DNA from: an uncultured Clostridia bacterium
GTDB taxonomy: Bacteria; Bacillota; Clostridia; Oscillospirales; Acutalibacteraceae
Assembly: GCA_947625485.1 (NCBI GenBank)
Contig: CANQOP010000012.1
Span: 1-62,972 of the forward strand
Direction of reading: 5' to 3'
Length of the DNA stretch: 62,972 bases
Shown here: positions 26,223 through 33,802 of the stretch, piece by piece
Layout: each line of letters begins with the position of its first letter
Numbering within the stretch: the stretch's first letter is position 1
Translations under genes and position numbers: made by a program
Notes under the pieces: model-generated
What the model saw: only the letters and a program-made list of their open reading frames with translations
Told to the model about the DNA's origin: nothing
The model's database searches: none

Positions 26223-26534
26223 AAATGCAGTTATGTATGTGATATAATTAACTTAAATTTAAAATGCGCATCATACAGATTAAATCAGGAAAGCGGTTTA
26301 GGATTGCGATATGTTCAGACTTAACAATTTTATGTGTTTGGGCTGAGGGTTATTATTCGGGAAATCAGATTGATATAAAATAATATCAAAAGAAGAGCCT
26401 CCCGAAAGGGAGGCAGATTTTATTTTACGGAAAAAGTGTTTCCGATAAAATAAACAACTTTTGTATTTTTCGCACAGACTGCCTATGAGCAGCAATGCGC
26501 GAGAGGTAAAGAAAAGAGTGCAGAGCACGTTTTC
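26223..26534. other. 312-bp gap without a supported gene
   Basis: Apart from the terminator-like hairpin at 26397-26414 and a second, A+T-rich inverted repeat at about 26420-26449 (TTTTACGGAAA / TTTCCGATAAAA), no gene or RNA was recognised. A minus-strand open frame across both hairpins has no ribosome site. Confidence 0.5.
26397..26414. terminator. hairpin terminator
   Basis: GCCTCCC-GAAA-GGGAGGC with ATTTTATTTTA on the plus side and TCTTCTTTTGA on the minus side. It may end the amidase transcript and the leftward small gene at 26535. Confidence 0.7.
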
Positions 26535-26696
26535 TTACTCGCAATCCTGATTATTTTTATTCTGAGAAGAATTGTTTGACTTGTTCTCAGAGGACTGGTT
26601 CTTCTTGTTCTGAGAAGAAGAATTGTTCTTGTTCTGACTGCTCTGGTTCTTGCTGTTCTGGCTGTTGTTCTGACTGTTATTCTGATAGTTGCTCAT
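26535..26696 (-). CDS. small Asn/Gln/Ser/Lys-rich low-complexity protein (53 residues)
   Basis: A 53-codon frame, ATG at 26696 with a textbook AGGAGGTGAGC site (26701-26711). The product is almost only Asn, Gln, Ser and Lys with loosely repeated SQNNSQN and SSQNKNN units, and a single Cys near the end (NNQDCE). Such composition is typical of small intrinsically disordered proteins, some of which are spore-coat or small acid-soluble spore proteins, but no diagnostic motif of those families is present. It is divergent from the rRNA methyltransferase gene; the plus-strand frame over it is an antisense shadow. Confidence 0.75.
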   Translation of the reverse strand: MSNYQNNSQNNSQNSKNQSSQNKNNSSSQNKKNQSSENKSNNSSQNKNNQDCE

Positions 26697-26773
26697 CTGA
26701 GCTCACCTCCTTAAGTAACCGATATTTCGGTCTACAATTATTTTTGACGGAGATTTTTTATTTATACAAGGTA

Positions 26774-28093
26774 ATGAATATTTTTTTGGAAAGAATGAAA
26801 TCGCTGCTCGGCGATGAATTTGGAAATTTTTTAAAATTTTATAACAGCGACGAGAATTTTCGCGGCCTGCGCGTCAATACTCTGAAGTGCAGCCCGGACA
26901 AGCTTAAAGCTATGATAAATTTTGAGTTAAAGCAGACGCCGTTTTGCAAGGACGGCTTCTATATACCGAGCGAAGTTAAATCAATCGGTAACAATCCGCT
27001 CCACCACGCGGGTGCTTTCTACGTTCAGGAGCCTTCCGCTACCTCCGCCGTGACTATGCTTGACGTTCAGAAGGGTGATAAGGTGCTCGACCTCTGCGCG
27101 GCTCCGGGAGGAAAAAGTACGCAGATAGCCGCCGCGTTGGACGGCGAGGGATTGCTTTGGAGCAATGAGATAGTAAGAAACAGAGCTATAATTCTTTTAT
27201 CGAATATTGAACGTATGGGAGTGCGTAACGCGGTCGTTTCCAACTGCCACCCCGACAAACTGTGCGTCCGACTGCGAGGATATTTTGATAAGGTGCTCGT
27301 AGACGCGCCGTGCAGCGGAGAGGGAATGTTTCGGAAGAACAGCGCCGCTCAGACAGAGTGGAGCGTTGAGCACGTAAAAAGCTGCGCAGCGCGCCAGCTG
27401 GAGATACTCAACTCCGCCAAAAACGCGCTCAGAGGCGGGGGAGTTCTGGTTTATTCTACCTGTACCTTTTCCGAGGAGGAAAACGAGGGTGTGATAACGG
27501 AATTTTTAAGGCAAAATTCTGATTTTACGCTCGAGGAGAGCGGCGTTGACTTCGGAAGAGCCGCACTCGGATGTGCGCGCAGGATTTTTCCCATGGACGG
27601 CGGAGAGGGGCATTTCGCGGCGCGCCTGCGGAAAAATTCGGAAACAATTCCTGTTTCGGAGTACAGAGGAAAACCTGATAGAATCCCGCAGTTTGTCGAA
27701 GATTTCTACTCCGGTAATTTTTTGGACAAGCCGTTCGGGGACAACCTCGGAATAGTCGGCGGTAAGATTTATGCTGTACCTGAACATATCCCTGATATAG
27801 AAGGTCTTTCCGTGATGAGAAAGGGCGTGCTTCTCGGCGAAATAAAGAAAAACAGGGTAGAGCCTCACCACTGCGCCTTTATGGCGGCAAAGCCGGAGGA
27901 CTGTATGCGCTCGGTGGATTTCGATTTAAACAGTGAGGAGATAAAAAAGTTTCTTCACGGTGAGGAAATTAAGGTGAGCTATGACCTCAGGGGATACACA
28001 GCCGTGTCGGTAAATAAAATTACCGTCGGATTCGGAAAAGCGTCGAATGGCAGCCTAAAAAATAAATATCCCAAAGGACTTAGAACGCTATGA
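26774..28093 (+). CDS. rRNA cytosine-C5 methyltransferase (RsmB/RsmF/NOP2 family)
   Basis: 439 residues from the ATG at 26774. The frame stays open upstream, but that part is antisense to the small Asn/Gln-rich gene and gives a nonsense Cys/Ser-rich tail. The enzyme methylates cytosines in rRNA or tRNA. SAM-binding motif I is VLDLCAAPGGKSTQ, motif IV DAPCSGEGMF carries one catalytic Cys and motif VI STCTFSEEENEG the other. The last ~100 residues form an RsmF-type C-terminal RNA-binding domain. Stop and next start overlap (ATGA), coupling it to rsmA. Confidence 0.92.
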   Translation: MNIFLERMKSLLGDEFGNFLKFYNSDENFRGLRVNTLKCSPDKLKAMINFELKQTPFCKDGFYIPSEVKSIGNNPLHHAGAFYVQEPSATSAVTMLDVQKGDKVLDLCAAPGGKSTQIAAALDGEGLLWSNEIVRNRAIILLSNIERMGVRNAVVSNCHPDKLCVRLRGYFDKVLVDAPCSGEGMFRKNSAAQTEWSVEHVKSCAARQLEILNSAKNALRGGGVLVYSTCTFSEEENEGVITEFLRQNSDFTLEESGVDFGRAALGCARRIFPMDGGEGHFAARLRKNSETIPVSEYRGKPDRIPQFVEDFYSGNFLDKPFGDNLGIVGGKIYAVPEHIPDIEGLSVMRKGVLLGEIKKNRVEPHHCAFMAAKPEDCMRSVDFDLNSEEIKKFLHGEEIKVSYDLRGYTAVSVNKITVGFGKASNGSLKNKYPKGLRTL

Positions 28094-28938
28094 AAAAACT
28101 ATCCGATATAGGGACAATTAAAGATATACTTTCCCGCTACGGTTTTAACTTCTCAAAAGGACTTGGACAGAATTTTCTGATAAATCCGTCCGTCTGCCCG
28201 CGTATGGCTGAGATGTCCGGGGCAGGAGAGGGAGTAGGTGTAATCGAAATTGGTCCGGGCATAGGGGTGCTCACGCAGGAGCTTTGCAGTATCGCCGATA
28301 AGGTAGTCGCTGTTGAAATCGACAAAAGGCTCATTCCCGTGCTCGGCGAAACGCTCTCGGATTTTGATAATGTAAAGGTCATAAACAGGGACGTTATGGA
28401 GCTGGACCTGAACGCTCTTATTGAAAAAGAGTTTAAAGGAATGAAGGTCGTCGTCTGCGCCAATCTTCCGTACTACATTACCTCACCCGTGATTATGAAG
28501 CTTCTTGAGGACAATCTCCCTATAGAGGCAATCACCGTTATGGTTCAGAAAGAGGCGGCTTTGAGAATATGCGCCGAGGTAGGAACGCGTCAGAGCGGCG
28601 CCGTCACAGTCGCGGTTAATTTTTACAGTAAACCCGAACTTCTTTTCGGCGTGAGCGCAGGTTCGTTTATGCCTGCGCCTAAGGTAGATTCTGCTGTTAT
28701 ACGTCTCAACATTTATAAAGAGCCGCTTTTTAAACTCGACGACAGCAAAAAATTCTTTACGGTAGTAAGAGCGGCATTCGCTCAGAGAAGAAAAACGGTA
28801 CTAAATTCAATAAGTTCGTCTTTAGGACTTGAAAAATCAGTAGTAAATGAGTTATTATTAAAGAGCGGAGTAAATCCGCAGGCAAGAGCGGAAAAGCTCT
28901 CTATGGAAGATTTTTACAATATCTCGACCTTAATATAG
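28090..28938 (+). CDS. rsmA: 16S rRNA dimethyladenosine transferase
   Basis: 282 residues, family length. It dimethylates two adjacent adenosines near the 3' end of 16S rRNA (KsgA reaction). Motifs: LGQNFLINPSV, motif I EIGPGIGVLTQEL, VEIDKRL, and motif IV NLPYYITSPVI. The C-terminal helical domain includes FAQRRKTVLNS, typical of RsmA. It follows the other rRNA methyltransferase with a 4-bp overlap. Confidence 0.96.
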   Translation: MKKLSDIGTIKDILSRYGFNFSKGLGQNFLINPSVCPRMAEMSGAGEGVGVIEIGPGIGVLTQELCSIADKVVAVEIDKRLIPVLGETLSDFDNVKVINRDVMELDLNALIEKEFKGMKVVVCANLPYYITSPVIMKLLEDNLPIEAITVMVQKEAALRICAEVGTRQSGAVTVAVNFYSKPELLFGVSAGSFMPAPKVDSAVIRLNIYKEPLFKLDDSKKFFTVVRAAFAQRRKTVLNSISSSLGLEKSVVNELLLKSGVNPQARAEKLSMEDFYNISTLI

Positions 28939-28950
28939 AGGAAATTCGGA

Positions 28951-29169
28951 ATGAAGGCAAACATTTTGTATAAAATATCATTAGCGCTTTCCTGCGTGTC
29001 TGCCGCGATTCTGGTGGCGGCTATGATTTTTAGCGCGATACGCGGAGACAGATCACGTATTGTTGCCCTGGTTGCAATTGCGTCCGCGGTTATCTCTCTG
29101 GCCGGAATTATTTTAGCTTGTCTAAGCACAAAGATAGGAAATGATAAAAATGAAACAGACAAAAACTAA
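28951..29169 (+). CDS. small two-helix membrane protein, unknown
   Basis: 72 residues. Two hydrophobic helices are visible (about 7-28 and 38-60) with a short Arg-rich turn (RGDRSRI) and a polar Asp/Lys/Asn tail. It begins 13 bp after rsmA and overlaps the following small membrane gene. No family recognised. The two genes have the same architecture and are likely a pair. Confidence 0.6.
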   Translation: MKANILYKISLALSCVSAAILVAAMIFSAIRGDRSRIVALVAIASAVISLAGIILACLSTKIGNDKNETDKN

Positions 29170-29389
29170 GTACACAAAATTCCAGAAGGTTATGATTGTT
29201 ATTATACCTGTTATTATTTTTCTGCTGATTTCGGCAATTGTTATGTGCGCGGCATTTACTTTCCTGCCGATGAGCGGCGGTCAGATATTGGATGTAGGCA
29301 ACACTACTATTGTTATGAGTATTATTTCCACTGTGCTCGCGATAGTAGCGATAATTTTTTCCATTATCGCCAAAGGCGATGACGAATAA
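29150..29389 (+). CDS. small two-helix membrane protein, unknown
   Basis: 79 residues from ATG 29150, nine bases after AGGAA; an ATG nine bases earlier abuts that site and is less likely. Two membrane helices (about residues 14-36 and 47-72) with a Lys-rich N-terminus and an acidic end (KGDDE). It overlaps the preceding small membrane gene by 20 bp and is followed by a clear terminator, so rsmF-type gene, rsmA and the two small genes may form one unit. Confidence 0.65.
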   Translation: MKQTKTKYTKFQKVMIVIIPVIIFLLISAIVMCAAFTFLPMSGGQILDVGNTTIVMSIISTVLAIVAIIFSIIAKGDDE

Positions 29390-29409
29390 TAGAAGATAAA
29401 TAAATCCAG

Positions 29410-29447
29410 CCGCTTTGCAATCTGTAGAGATTTCAAGGCGGTTTTTT
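29410..29447 (+). terminator. terminator before the feo operon
   Basis: Stem CCGCTTTGCAATCT / AGATTTCAAGGCGG with GTAG loop and a run of six T. Confidence 0.9.
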
Positions 29448-29486
29448 GTTAAATATGTTTAATTTATTTAAAAACCAGAAAAAGTG

Positions 29487-29515
29487 TTGACAAAAAGGTT
29501 AGTTTATGCTAACAT
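29487..29515 (+). promoter_or_regulatory. feo operon promoter
   Basis: Consensus -35 TTGACA (29487-29492), 17-bp spacer and a TAACAT -10 (29510-29515). The first operator copy (29498-29513) fills the spacer and overlaps the -10, as expected for repression. Confidence 0.8.
29498..29513. promoter_or_regulatory. metal-regulator operator copy 1
   Basis: GTTAG-N6-CTAAC inverted repeat overlapping the feo promoter -10. The TTAG/CTAA half-sites resemble DtxR/IdeR/MntR-type boxes more than the classical Fur box. Confidence 0.65.
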
Positions 29516-29522
29516 ATCAAGG

Positions 29523-29538
29523 GTTAGATAATACTAAC
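29523..29538. promoter_or_regulatory. metal-regulator operator copy 2
   Basis: A second GTTAG-N6-CTAAC repeat, centred 25 bp downstream of copy 1, just past the expected transcription start. Confidence 0.65.
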
Positions 29539-29579
29539 TTAAAAACCGCAGCTTATACCAATGGGGAGAGGTTAAGGAA

Positions 29580-29792
29580 ATGATTCCTTTATTATTCGCC
29601 ACACCGGGCGAAGAGAATATAATTAAAAAAATAGGCGGAAGCGCTGAAACGAAGCTTCACCTCGAAAACCTCGGGTTCGTTACCGGCGGAACAGTAACCG
29701 TTATCAGCGAGCTTGCAGGAAATCTCATCGTAAACGTAAAAGATTCCAGAGTAGCTGTCAGCAGCGAAATGGCGAGAAAAATAATGATTTAA
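29580..29792 (+). CDS. feoA: FeoA-family protein
   Basis: 70 residues, a single SH3-like beta barrel (ETKLHLENLGFVTGGTVTVI ... LIVNVKDSRVAVSSEMARKI). FeoA proteins bind the FeoB transporter and support ferrous iron import. It is first of two feoA-type genes; they are distinct in sequence, this one having a shorter Lys-poor N-terminus. ATG 29580 has a AAGGAA site. Confidence 0.9.
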   Translation: MIPLLFATPGEENIIKKIGGSAETKLHLENLGFVTGGTVTVISELAGNLIVNVKDSRVAVSSEMARKIMI

Positions 29793-29807
29793 GAGGGAGA
29801 CTGAGAT

Positions 29808-30029
29808 ATGAAAACATTAAGAGACGCCAAAATCGGCGAGACTCTCAAAGTGGTCAAAATTAACGGAGCAGGCGCAGTAAAGCGCAGGATTATGGATATG
29901 GGTATCACTAAAGGCGTTGAAATTTATGTGCGTAAGGTTGCGCCTCTGGGCGATCCTGTTGAAATTACCGTTCGCGGTTTTGAGCTTTCGCTTAGAAAAG
30001 CAGATGCTGAAATAATCGATGTAGAATAA
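29808..30029 (+). CDS. feoA: FeoA-family protein, second copy
   Basis: 73 residues with GGGAG before the ATG. SH3-like fold with the family core VKINGAGAVKRRIMDMGITKG and GDPVEITVRGFELSLRKADAEII. It is closer to canonical FeoA than the upstream copy. A 68-bp gap with the third operator lies before feoB. Confidence 0.93.
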   Translation: MKTLRDAKIGETLKVVKINGAGAVKRRIMDMGITKGVEIYVRKVAPLGDPVEITVRGFELSLRKADAEIIDVE

Positions 30030-30062
30030 AATCAGGTTTCCTGTTTTATTTTTGCATATAAA

Positions 30063-30078
30063 GTTAGTTATAACTAAT
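30063..30078. promoter_or_regulatory. metal-regulator operator copy 3, before feoB
   Basis: GTTAG-N6-CTAAT; its inner TTAGTTATAACTAA is a perfect palindrome. It lies 20 bp before the feoB start, away from the main promoter, suggesting an internal promoter or a roadblock. Confidence 0.6.
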
Positions 30079-30097
30079 TTACGGAAAGGACTCAAAT

Positions 30098-32608
30098 ATG
30101 GAAATTAAAATTGCTCTCGCGGGCAACCCGAACTGCGGTAAGACAACGCTTTTTAATGCGCTTACAGGTTCAAACCAGTTTGTGGGCAACTGGCCGGGTG
30201 TTACCGTTGAGAAAAAAGAAGGTAAGCTAAAAAAGCATAAAGATGTCACTATTATGGATCTTCCGGGCATCTATTCGCTTTCTCCGTACACACTTGAGGA
30301 GGTAGTAGCCCGTAACTACCTCATTGACGAACGTCCCGACGCTATTCTAAATATAGTTGACGGTACTAACCTCGAACGCAACCTATACCTTACGACTCAG
30401 CTCACAGAGCTGGGTATTCCCGTAGTCGTTGCGGTAAATATGATTGACGTTGTCCAAAAGAACGGCGATAAAATCAAGCTCGACGCTCTTTCGGCGGCGA
30501 TAGGGTGCGAGGTAGTTGAAATTTCCGCTCTTAAAGGTACGGGAATCAACGAGGCGGCAGAGGCAGCCGTTAAAGCCGCTAAGCTCGGAAATATTGAACC
30601 CGCCCATTCCTTCAGCGGAACGGTTGAACACGCTCTCGCACACATTGAGGAGGTTACCGTTCACAACCTTCCCGAGGAACAGCAGCGCTGGTACGCGGTA
30701 AAGCTGTTTGAGCGGGATGAAAAGGTGCTCGAAAAGCTAAAACTTGATAAATCCGTTATCGACCATATAGAGAAGGATATAGCACGAGTTGAAAAACAGC
30801 TTGACGACGACTCCGAGAGTATCATCACTAATGAAAGATATATTTACATAGCATCAATCATTAAGACCTGCCTTAAAAAGCAGAGTTCAGGTAAGCTAAC
30901 AATATCTGATAAAATTGACAAGGTTGTTACCAACCGTTTCCTTGCTCTTCCGATTTTCGCGATAGTTATGTTCGTGGTTTACTACGTCTCCGTTACTACG
31001 GTCGGCACAATTTGTACCGACTGGGCTAACGACGGACTCTTCGGCGACGGCTGGCACCTCTTCGGAATCGGCGCAAGTCAGTACGAGGAGGTTTCGAGCG
31101 AATTTTCCGACGCTCAGACCATCATCAACGGCTTTATCGAGTACGAGGGTGAAAACGGTATGGACGTTGACTCGGTTTCTGAGGCTATAGATACCGAATC
31201 CGAGAATTTTGAGGCGCAGACTGCAGGGAGAGAGCTCACCGCATTTGTTAATGCCGTAAACAAGTCAGATAAGGCTAAGTTTTTGGTAGAAGACGAGGAA
31301 ACTCTTGCAACAAACGAACAGACAGCTACATATAGTGACCTTAAAAGCGCCGCAAAAGTTTACACTGAAAAATACGAGTGCGAGGCGCCCGACCCAGCCT
31401 CTTACGGTATCTGGATTCCCGGAGTTCCCGTGTTCGTCGAATCGGGTCTTGACGCAGTAAACTGCGCGGACTGGCTTAAAGGACTTATCCTCGACGGTAT
31501 TGTTGCAGGCGTGGGCGCGGTATTAGGCTTTGTTCCGCAGATGCTCGTACTGTTTATATTCCTCGCGTTCCTCGAGGCATGCGGTTATATGGCGCGTATT
31601 GCGTTTATTATGGATAGAATTTTCCGCAAATTCGGACTCTCTGGTAAATCCTTTATTCCGATTCTAATTGGTACGGGATGCGGTATTCCGGGTATTATGG
31701 CGTCGCGTACGATAGAAAACGAGCGTGACCGGCGTATGACGGTTATGACGACGACCTTTATCCCGTGCGGAGCGAAGCTTCCGTTTATCGCTATGATAGC
31801 CGGCGCTATCTTCGGCGGCGCTGCGTGGGTTGCACCGTCGGCGTACTTTTTGGGAATTATAGCAATTATTTGCTCGGGCATTATGCTAAAGAAAACAAAG
31901 ATTTTTGCAGGCGACCCTGCTCCGTTCGTAATGGAGCTTCCTGCTTACCATATGCCTACGCTCGGTAACGTTCTCCGCTCAATGTGGGAGCGCGGCTGGT
32001 CGTTTATCAAAAAAGCAGGCACGATTATTCTTCTCTCCACAATCCTCGTATGGTTCCTCTCGTATTTCGGCTTTGTTGACGGAACATTCAGAATGTTGGA
32101 AGATGACGAAATAGGTAACAGTATTCTTGCTACAATCGGCAACCTGATTGCGTGGATATTCACTCCTCTCGGCTGGGGCAACTGGCAGGCGGCGGTCGCT
32201 TCAATTACGGGCCTCCTTGCCAAGGAGAACATTGTCGGCACGATGGGTGTTCTCTACGGCGCGGGCGACGGAACGGTTTACCAGAATGTCGCGTCCGTAT
32301 TCACGGCAGTAAGCGGCTATTCCTTCCTCGCGTTCAACCTCCTTTGCGCGCCTTGTTTCGCGGCTATTGGCGCTATGAAACGCGAAATGAATAATCCCAA
32401 GTGGACTTTGTTCGCAGTAGCCTATCAGTGCTGCTTTGCTTACGCGGTAGCCCTTGTAGTAAACCAGATCGGTTCAATATTTATCGGTCAGCCGAACATA
32501 TTAGGCATAATCGTATCAATTCTGCTCCTTGCGCTTGCGGTGTTTATGCTTTTCAGACCTTATAAGGAGGCTGACAGACTAACCGTAAAAGCGAGAGCAA
32601 ATAAATAA
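30098..32608 (+). CDS. feoB: ferrous iron transporter FeoB
   Basis: 836 residues. N-terminal G domain with G1 GNPNCGKT (8-15), G3 DLPGIYSLSP, G4 NMID and G5-type ISALKG, then a helical GDI domain, then the gated permease (GCGIPGIMASRTI; IPCGAKLPF). After the first membrane helix there is a ~130-residue acidic extracytoplasmic insertion (about residues 310-445, rich in Glu/Asp) that makes it longer than many FeoB. It imports Fe2+. Operon with two feoA genes and a Cys-rich membrane partner; iron-responsive control is inferred from the operators. Confidence 0.97.
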   Translation: MEIKIALAGNPNCGKTTLFNALTGSNQFVGNWPGVTVEKKEGKLKKHKDVTIMDLPGIYSLSPYTLEEVVARNYLIDERPDAILNIVDGTNLERNLYLTTQLTELGIPVVVAVNMIDVVQKNGDKIKLDALSAAIGCEVVEISALKGTGINEAAEAAVKAAKLGNIEPAHSFSGTVEHALAHIEEVTVHNLPEEQQRWYAVKLFERDEKVLEKLKLDKSVIDHIEKDIARVEKQLDDDSESIITNERYIYIASIIKTCLKKQSSGKLTISDKIDKVVTNRFLALPIFAIVMFVVYYVSVTTVGTICTDWANDGLFGDGWHLFGIGASQYEEVSSEFSDAQTIINGFIEYEGENGMDVDSVSEAIDTESENFEAQTAGRELTAFVNAVNKSDKAKFLVEDEETLATNEQTATYSDLKSAAKVYTEKYECEAPDPASYGIWIPGVPVFVESGLDAVNCADWLKGLILDGIVAGVGAVLGFVPQMLVLFIFLAFLEACGYMARIAFIMDRIFRKFGLSGKSFIPILIGTGCGIPGIMASRTIENERDRRMTVMTTTFIPCGAKLPFIAMIAGAIFGGAAWVAPSAYFLGIIAIICSGIMLKKTKIFAGDPAPFVMELPAYHMPTLGNVLRSMWERGWSFIKKAGTIILLSTILVWFLSYFGFVDGTFRMLEDDEIGNSILATIGNLIAWIFTPLGWGNWQAAVASITGLLAKENIVGTMGVLYGAGDGTVYQNVASVFTAVSGYSFLAFNLLCAPCFAAIGAMKREMNNPKWTLFAVAYQCCFAYAVALVVNQIGSIFIGQPNILGIIVSILLLALAVFMLFRPYKEADRLTVKARANK

Positions 32609-32618
32609 AGGTGATTGT

Positions 32619-32795
32619 ATGATACAGTTCGTCACAAATTACTTAGGTACAATAATAATCGCGCTCGTCATTTGCGCTGTTGTGGTTGCCATACTTTGCA
32701 GTATGCGTAAAAAACGTAAAGCAGGAAAAAGTACAACTTGCGACTGCACAAGCTGCGCAGGCTGTCCGTCGGCAGGAATATGCCATAAAGATTAA
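32619..32795 (+). CDS. FeoB-associated Cys-rich membrane protein
   Basis: 58 residues, ATG 32619 after AAAGGTG. One membrane helix (residues 8-27), a basic stop-transfer segment (RKKRKAGK), then a Cys-rich tail TTCDCTSCAGCPSAGICHKD with five Cys. This is the small protein that often follows feoB in Firmicutes; it may deliver or bind iron at the cytoplasmic face. It starts 10 bp after feoB. Confidence 0.85.
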   Translation: MIQFVTNYLGTIIIALVICAVVVAILCSMRKKRKAGKSTTCDCTSCAGCPSAGICHKD

Positions 32796-32799
32796 AACA

Positions 32800-32827
32800 G
32801 CAGGTGTTCACATTTGTGAGCACCTGC
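32800..32827 (+). terminator. feo operon terminator
   Basis: A 13-bp stem (GCAGGTGTTCACA with TGTGAGCACCTGC). T-rich sequence follows only after ~10 bases, so strength is uncertain. Confidence 0.6.
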
Positions 32828-32850
32828 AAATTTATGCATGTTTTTTTGTA

Positions 32851-32879
32851 TTGTCAATTTTCTGCTTAGATGTTATACT
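32851..32879 (+). promoter_or_regulatory. degV promoter
   Basis: -35 TTGTCA (32851-32856), 17-bp spacer, -10 TATACT (32874-32879), 48 bp before the degV start. Confidence 0.65.
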
Positions 32880-32927
32880 GTAATCGGTTTAAATAGTATG
32901 AGCCAAATAATTCTTTTGGAGAAAATT

Positions 32928-33773
32928 ATGAAAGTTAAAATTATTTCCGACAGCACGTGCGACCTTTCACCCGAGCTTATAGAAAAATATAACATTGGGA
33001 TTATGCCGCTTTATGTAAATTTGGGCGAACGCACTTTTAAGGACGGATTGGAGGTAACTCCCGAGGATATTTACAGTTATGTTGACGATAACGGAAGACT
33101 GCCGTCAACCTCAGCGCCTAACATCGGAGATTTTGACAATGCTTTCAGATATTGGCGTAAACTCGGATACGAAATAGTCCACTTTAGTATCAGCGGTGAT
33201 TTTTCAAGTTCATACCGAAACGCCTGTATTGCGGCTGAGGAAGTAGGCGGAGTTTATGTTGTAGACTCAAGGAATCTCTCCACAGGTCAGGGACACGTTG
33301 TGCTGTACGGCGCAGAGATGGCTGAAAAAGGAGCGTCGGCTAAAGAAATTCAGGAGGCGTGCGATAAAATAACGGATAGGGTAGAGGCGAGCTTTGTCGT
33401 TGACAGTATAGACTATCTGCACAAGGGCGGCAGGTGCTCGTCTATAGCGGCTCTCGGAGCAAACCTGCTGAAGCTCAAGCCCTGCATTGAGGTAATCGGC
33501 GGAAAGATGACGCCGTCTAAGAAGTATCGCGGAAATATTGACAGGGTGATTATGAACTATGTTACAGAGCGCCTCAGCGGAAGGGACGATATTGACACAC
33601 ACAGAATTTTTATAACTCACACACGCTGTAACCCTGAGATAATAAAACAGGTTAAAGCTGAAATTAAGAGGTACTTTGATTTTGACGAAATACTCGAAAC
33701 AACAGCCGGCTGTACGATAACCTCGCACTGCGGTCCGAATACGCTCGGTATTCTGTTTATCAGAAGTGAGTAA
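32928..33773 (+). CDS. DegV-family fatty-acid-binding protein
   Basis: 281 residues from ATG 32928 (TTTGGAGA site); the frame is open further upstream across the promoter. The family starts are typical: KIISDSTCDLSPELIEKYNI, IMPLYVNLGERTFKDG, and the lipid-binding FSISGDFSSSYRNA and DSRNLSTGQGHVV. DegV/FakB proteins bind fatty acids for phosphorylation by FakA; no fakA-like gene is in the window. It stands alone between its promoter and a terminator. Confidence 0.92.
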   Translation: MKVKIISDSTCDLSPELIEKYNIGIMPLYVNLGERTFKDGLEVTPEDIYSYVDDNGRLPSTSAPNIGDFDNAFRYWRKLGYEIVHFSISGDFSSSYRNACIAAEEVGGVYVVDSRNLSTGQGHVVLYGAEMAEKGASAKEIQEACDKITDRVEASFVVDSIDYLHKGGRCSSIAALGANLLKLKPCIEVIGGKMTPSKKYRGNIDRVIMNYVTERLSGRDDIDTHRIFITHTRCNPEIIKQVKAEIKRYFDFDEILETTAGCTITSHCGPNTLGILFIRSE

Positions 33774-33778
33774 AGAGT

Positions 33779-33802
33779 AAAAGCTCCCGTTCGGGAGCTT
33801 TT
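33779..33802. terminator. bidirectional terminator between degV and argS
   Basis: AAAAGCTCCCG-TT-CGGGAGCTTTT, followed by T on both strands; it touches the argS stop codon. Confidence 0.85.

Noticed and set aside
26298..26528. 76-residue minus-strand frame
   Set aside because: It runs through two strong hairpins and lacks a ribosome site.
26576..26773. Cys/Ser-rich N-terminal extension of the rRNA methyltransferase
   Set aside because: It is the antisense of the Asn/Gln/Ser-rich small gene, has no ribosome site, and the family starts near the ATG at 26774.
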